Source of the DNA: Clostridia bacterium
GTDB taxonomy: Bacteria; Bacillota; Clostridia; Oscillospirales; Acutalibacteraceae
NCBI GenBank assembly: GCA_017559885.1
Contig: JAFYQN010000034.1
Span: 1 to 7,985 of the forward strand
Direction: 5' to 3'
Length of the DNA: 7,985 bases
Below, piece by piece: positions 5,897 to 7,985 of the stretch (the first letter of the stretch is position 1; each line of letters opens with the position of its first letter). The notes under the pieces were generated by a model, which made no database searches, was not told the DNA's origin, and saw only the letters and a list, made by a program, of their open reading frames with translations. Both the position numbers and the translations under genes were made by a program.

Positions 5897-5903
5897 TCCT
5901 TTT
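5897..5903 (-). promoter_or_regulatory. ispD ribosome binding site, deciding the start at 5888
   Basis: AAAAGGA at 5903-5897 lies eight bases before ATG 5888. It directly follows the terminator U-run (5910-5904), so terminator and binding site are back to back. Confidence 0.75.
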
Positions 5904-5947
5904 AAAAAAAGCCGCGCCTTTACGCATGATTACGAAATCGGCACGGC
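5904..5947 (-). terminator. Rho-independent terminator after the CD1247-type gene, abutting ispD
   Basis: GCCGTGCC (5947-5940) pairs with GGCGCGGC (5918-5911) over 8 bp with one U-G wobble, and TTTTTTT (5910-5904) follows. The 21-base loop can form an inner GATT/AATC mini-stem (5939-5928). The hairpin begins 17 bases after the stop codon at 5966-5964. Its tail runs into the ispD ribosome binding site, so it may work as an attenuator for ispDF. Confidence 0.88.
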
Positions 5948-5963
5948 ATTTTATTTTTAAATA

Positions 5964-6404
5964 TTATTCAGCGTCGTCACAGCAATCGCAGTCTTCGTCA
6001 CAACAATCGCAGTCAAAATCGAACTCTAAGTGTGTGCCGCAGTTAGGGCAATCGATACCTTCATCTTCGAGCATTTCTGCATCAAGATAAATAATATCGT
6101 TGCAAGAAGGACACTCAACTTCATAAAGTTCGTCATCACAGCAGTCACAATCGTCATCGCAACAATCGCAATCACAATCATCGTCGCCGTAGATAACGTC
6201 TTCCAAAGAAGCAAGATCTTCATCTACTGCATCAATCTGCTCGCTCATATCATCACAAGCATCTTCGATGTCACAAATTTCTTCAGTGATATCACCCAAA
6301 AGGTCAACAATAGCGGCAATGATTTTGCCCTCTTTGCTGTTGGTATCGAGATCGAGACCGTCTGCAAGACCTTTAATATAAGCAATCTTTTCGCAAATAT
6401 CCAT
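5964..6404 (-). CDS. CD1247 N-terminal domain protein with zinc ribbon and two Cys/Asp clusters
   Basis: A 146-residue, very acidic protein with 20 cysteines. Residues 1-72 form a helical domain ('KIAYIKGLADGLDLD...EGKIIAAIVDLLGDITEEI'), matching my memory of the Clostridia 'CD1247 N-terminal domain' family. A zinc ribbon follows, with CPSC at 98-101 and CPNC at 119-122. It is flanked by two near-identical 14-residue blocks rich in Cys and Asp (78-91 and 131-144), which suggest binding of Zn or another soft metal. No signal or membrane segment is seen, so it should be cytoplasmic. The function is unknown to me. ATG 6404 has GGAGG at 6417-6413 with an 8-base spacer. It lies 29 bases after efp with no terminator between, so the two are probably one transcript. 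Confidence 0.85.
   Translation of the reverse strand: MDICEKIAYIKGLADGLDLDTNSKEGKIIAAIVDLLGDITEEICDIEDACDDMSEQIDAVDEDLASLEDVIYGDDDCDCDCCDDDCDCCDDELYEVECPSCNDIIYLDAEMLEDEGIDCPNCGTHLEFDFDCDCCDEDCDCCDDAE
5973..6014 (-). repeat. Cys/Asp repeat copy 2 (coding)
   Basis: Encodes residues 131-144, D-C-D-C-C-D-E-D-C-D-C-C-D-D. It matches copy 1 at 13 of 14 residues and 34 of 42 bases by my hand alignment. Seven of the eight base differences are silent. It lies at the C-terminus, after the zinc ribbon. Confidence 0.85.
6132..6173 (-). repeat. Cys/Asp repeat copy 1 (coding)
   Basis: Encodes residues 78-91, D-C-D-C-C-D-D-D-C-D-C-C-D-D, just before the zinc ribbon. Its partner copy is at 6014-5973. Confidence 0.85.
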
Positions 6405-6433
6405 TGTATTTTCCTCCGTTATTAAATAATCAA

Positions 6434-6991
6434 TTAAGCACGTTCCATGTATTCGCCTGTACGAGTATCAACACGAATAACTTCGCCTTCGTTAATGAAG
6501 AGAGGTACGCGAATTTCACAACCTGTTTCAAGTGTTGCAGGTTTTGTAGCGTTTGTAGCAGTGTTGCCTGCAAAACCAGGTTCGGTAGCGGTAACGGTAA
6601 GCTCAACAAATGTTGGTGGCTCTACGCCGAATACCTTACCCTTGTATGAAAGAACCTTACATACCATGTTTTCTTTTACAAACTTAAAGTTGTCAGAAAG
6701 CTCTGCAGCATTGATTGGCTCAAGCTCGTATGTTTCCTGATCCATAAAGTAGTAAAGATCACCATCTTGGTATGAGTATTCCATATCCTTACGCTCGATA
6801 TAAGCGGTTGGGAACTTTGCAGTTGGGTTGTATGACTTTTCGATAACTGCGCCTGTAATAACATTCTTAGTCTTTGTTCTTACGAAAGCGGCACCCTTAC
6901 CTGGTTTTACGTGTTGGAATTCAACAACCTGCAAAACCTGTCCATCCTCTTCAAAAGTAACGCCATTTCTAAAATCGCCGGCACTAACCAT
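6434..6991 (-). CDS. efp: Translation elongation factor P
   Basis: A 185-residue protein of standard length. It binds between the P and E sites of the ribosome and relieves stalling at polyproline stretches. Three beta-barrel domains are expected: the N-terminal KOW-like domain (about 1-63), the central OB domain (about 65-127) and the C-terminal OB domain (about 128-185, ending in 'GEVIRVDTRTGEYMERA'). The tip loop reads 'KPGKGAAF' (29-36) with Lys32 in the place modified by 5-aminopentanol in Bacillus subtilis. It is not the Arg32 type, and no EpmA or EarP partner is seen here. ATG 6991 has GGAGG at 7005-7001 with a 9-base spacer. A strong promoter lies upstream. Confidence 0.98.
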   Translation of the reverse strand: MVSAGDFRNGVTFEEDGQVLQVVEFQHVKPGKGAAFVRTKTKNVITGAVIEKSYNPTAKFPTAYIERKDMEYSYQDGDLYYFMDQETYELEPINAAELSDNFKFVKENMVCKVLSYKGKVFGVEPPTFVELTVTATEPGFAGNTATNATKPATLETGCEIRVPLFINEGEVIRVDTRTGEYMERA

Positions 6992-7019
6992 CTTTAATTT
7001 CCTCCATAAAAAACATTTT

Positions 7020-7036
7020 TGTTAATATACTTAACA
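7020..7036 (-). promoter_or_regulatory. Small palindrome in the efp leader
   Basis: TGTTAA and TTAACA are separated by GTATA on the minus strand, close downstream of the predicted transcription start (near 7039). It could be an operator or just a weak AT hairpin. Confidence 0.3.
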
Positions 7037-7045
7037 TACACTAGT

Positions 7046-7074
7046 ATTTTATAACCTTTACGCGCTTTTGTCAA
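7046..7074 (-). promoter_or_regulatory. Strong sigma-A promoter of efp
   Basis: A perfect TTGACA (7074-7069) and TAAAAT (7051-7046, 5 of 6) are separated by 17 bases. It begins nine bases after the ktrA stop codon. No terminator is visible between ktrA and this promoter, so ktr transcripts may also run into efp. The leader is about 48 bases. Confidence 0.85.
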
Positions 7075-7083
7075 GCAAATCGT

Positions 7084-7731
7084 TTATAATTTAAAGCTTT
7101 TTTGAACATCTTTATAATTTCCAAGCACCAAAATAGGATGCTCAGCGGTGAAAACCGTATCTGGTCCCATAACAGTCGATAACTTGCCGTCTATAAACAT
7201 GCCCAAAACATTTATATTATATTTTTTTCTAACATCTATTTGCGCAAGTGTCTTTCCTACCCAAGATTCAGGTACGTCTAGTTCAAAAATAGAAACGTTT
7301 TCGTCTATTTCAACATAGTCAAGCATATGGTTTGAGCTATATCTTACCGCGGTCCATTTTGCCATTTGCTTTTCAGGAAAAACAACCTTATCCGCGCCGT
7401 TTCTCAATAAAAATCTTGCATGGAAATCACTCGCAGCGCGAGAAACGACAAACTTCGCTCCCAAATCTTTAAGCAAGGTAGTTGTCTCAAGCGAGCTTTG
7501 GAAGTCTTTTTTTATTGTAACTATACAAACATCATAACTTTCCACACCCAAACCTTTTAAAAACTCAGGATTGGTACTATCGCCAATTTGAGCATTTGTA
7601 ACAAAATCAACACACTCGTTTATACATCTTTCGCGATTGTCAACCGCCATTACCTGATGACCTAATTTATCGAGTTCTACCGCCATTGTTTTGCCAAATC
7701 GACCCATACCTATTAGTAATATATTTTTCAT
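7084..7731 (-). CDS. ktrA: Potassium uptake regulatory subunit, KtrA/TrkA RCK protein
   Basis: A 215-residue cytoplasmic protein that gates its membrane partner in response to bound nucleotide. The N-terminal RCK domain has the Rossmann signature 'IGMGRFG' (7-13) and an acidic residue at the end of the second strand (Asp31 in 'AVDN') that contacts the ribose. The RCK-C (TrkA-C) domain spans about 135-215. The single RCK_N/RCK_C pair and this length fit KtrA rather than the double-length TrkA of enterobacteria. ATG 7731 is preceded by AAAGGGTGA, and only 11 bases separate it from the upstream channel gene, so the two are an operon. Nucleotide preference (ATP/ADP or NAD) cannot be read directly. 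Confidence 0.92.
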   Translation of the reverse strand: MKNILLIGMGRFGKTMAVELDKLGHQVMAVDNRERCINECVDFVTNAQIGDSTNPEFLKGLGVESYDVCIVTIKKDFQSSLETTTLLKDLGAKFVVSRAASDFHARFLLRNGADKVVFPEKQMAKWTAVRYSSNHMLDYVEIDENVSIFELDVPESWVGKTLAQIDVRKKYNINVLGMFIDGKLSTVMGPDTVFTAEHPILVLGNYKDVQKSFKL

Positions 7732-7742
7732 AAAATCACCCT

Positions 7743-7985
7743 TTAACCTACAGTAATAGTATCCTTGGGATAGTGTACAAGGTTTTTCTGCACGCCGGAG
7801 TGTGTAGCAAAAACAATTGTTAGTCCACCAACTCTACCCATATACATCAAGAAAATCAATATGATTCTTGAAACCGAACCCAAACTAGTTGTAATTCCCG
7901 TTGTAAGACCTACCGTACCTATCGCAGAAGCGGTTTCATTAAGGCACTTTGTAAGAGGTAGGTTTTCTATGCTACTAATAGCCAT
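7743..7985 (-). CDS. ktrB: Potassium uptake channel subunit KtrB/TrkH, C-terminal part (5' end outside window)
   Basis: The last 80 codons of an integral membrane potassium transporter; full members have about 450 residues. 'ETASAIGTVGLTTGIT' is the fourth pore loop, with the filter glycine in 'TVGLT'. 'IILIFLMYMGRVGGLTI' is the following membrane helix (the last M2-type segment). The ATG at the window edge (7985-7983) is very probably an internal Met, since the preceding repeats must lie upstream. It is paired with ktrA directly downstream, as in known Ktr systems. Confidence 0.9.
   Translation of the reverse strand: MAISSIENLPLTKCLNETASAIGTVGLTTGITTSLGSVSRIILIFLMYMGRVGGLTIVFATHSGVQKNLVHYPKDTITVG

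Noticed and set aside
5889..5927. Upstream ATG extension of IspD (13 extra residues)
   Set aside because: It overlaps the 3' arm and U-run of the terminator and lacks a Shine-Dalgarno, while ATG 5888 has one at ideal spacing.
5596..6090. 164-codon plus-strand frame opposite ispD and the Cys-rich gene
   Set aside because: It runs across a stop, a terminator and two genes on the other strand. Its Ser/Gln-rich stretch is just the reverse reading of the Cys/Asp codons.
5973..6173. CRISPR-like or tandem DNA repeat
   Set aside because: Only two diverged copies exist, both in frame within one gene and differing almost only at silent sites, so they reflect protein repeats.
6030..6425. 131-codon plus-strand frame opposite the Cys-rich gene
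   Set aside because: A shadow produced by the repetitive GAC/TGC codons; there is no binding site and no family resemblance.

Overview
This window is a compact run of genes that all read on the minus strand. It looks like chromosome from a low-GC Gram-positive bacterium of the class Clostridia, perhaps an uncultured gut lineage; this placement is inferred. The clues are strong GGAGG-type ribosome binding sites, frequent GTG/TTG starts, the order mraZ-rsmH-ftsL-(PBP), an EF-P with the Bacillus-type Lys32 loop, and two families known mainly from Clostridia (CD1247-type zinc-ribbon protein and DUF4830). No tRNA, rRNA, CRISPR array, insertion sequence, phage or defence gene was seen.

Layout in the direction of transcription (high to low coordinates). 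(1) 7985-7084: the C-terminal end of a KtrB/TrkH potassium channel subunit, then its regulatory partner KtrA. (2) A strong sigma-A promoter (TTGACA-17-TAAAAT) drives efp and a Cys/Asp-rich CD1247-type protein, ending in a Rho-independent hairpin at 5947-5904. (3) That hairpin runs directly into the ribosome binding site of ispD. ispD, ispF, a DUF4830 membrane-anchored protein and an RsuA-type pseudouridine synthase follow with 4-base overlaps or short gaps. (4) An orphan sugar-type ABC ATPase (MsmX/UgpC family) has its own promoter and a textbook terminator at 2205-2178. (5) A second promoter (TTGATT-17-TATAAT) with an array of MraZ-box repeats in the leader drives the division cluster mraZ-rsmH-ftsL. 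The first codons of the next gene, probably a division penicillin-binding protein, lie at the left edge.

Functionally these are mostly housekeeping genes: potassium uptake, rescue of polyproline-stalled ribosomes, isoprenoid precursor synthesis by the MEP pathway, rRNA modification, sugar import energetics and cell division. I did not find a clearly new multi-gene system. The points most worth a second look are regulatory or small-scale: the split MraZ-box array running into the mraZ ribosome binding site; a duplicated Cys/Asp cluster flanking the zinc ribbon of the CD1247-type protein; a terminator placed so close to ispD that it may act as an attenuator; a hairpin that buries the DUF4830 ribosome binding site; and a possible two-state leader before the PBP gene. 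Three start sites differ from the longest reading frames: mraZ at 1994, ispD at 5888, and the edge gene at 26.
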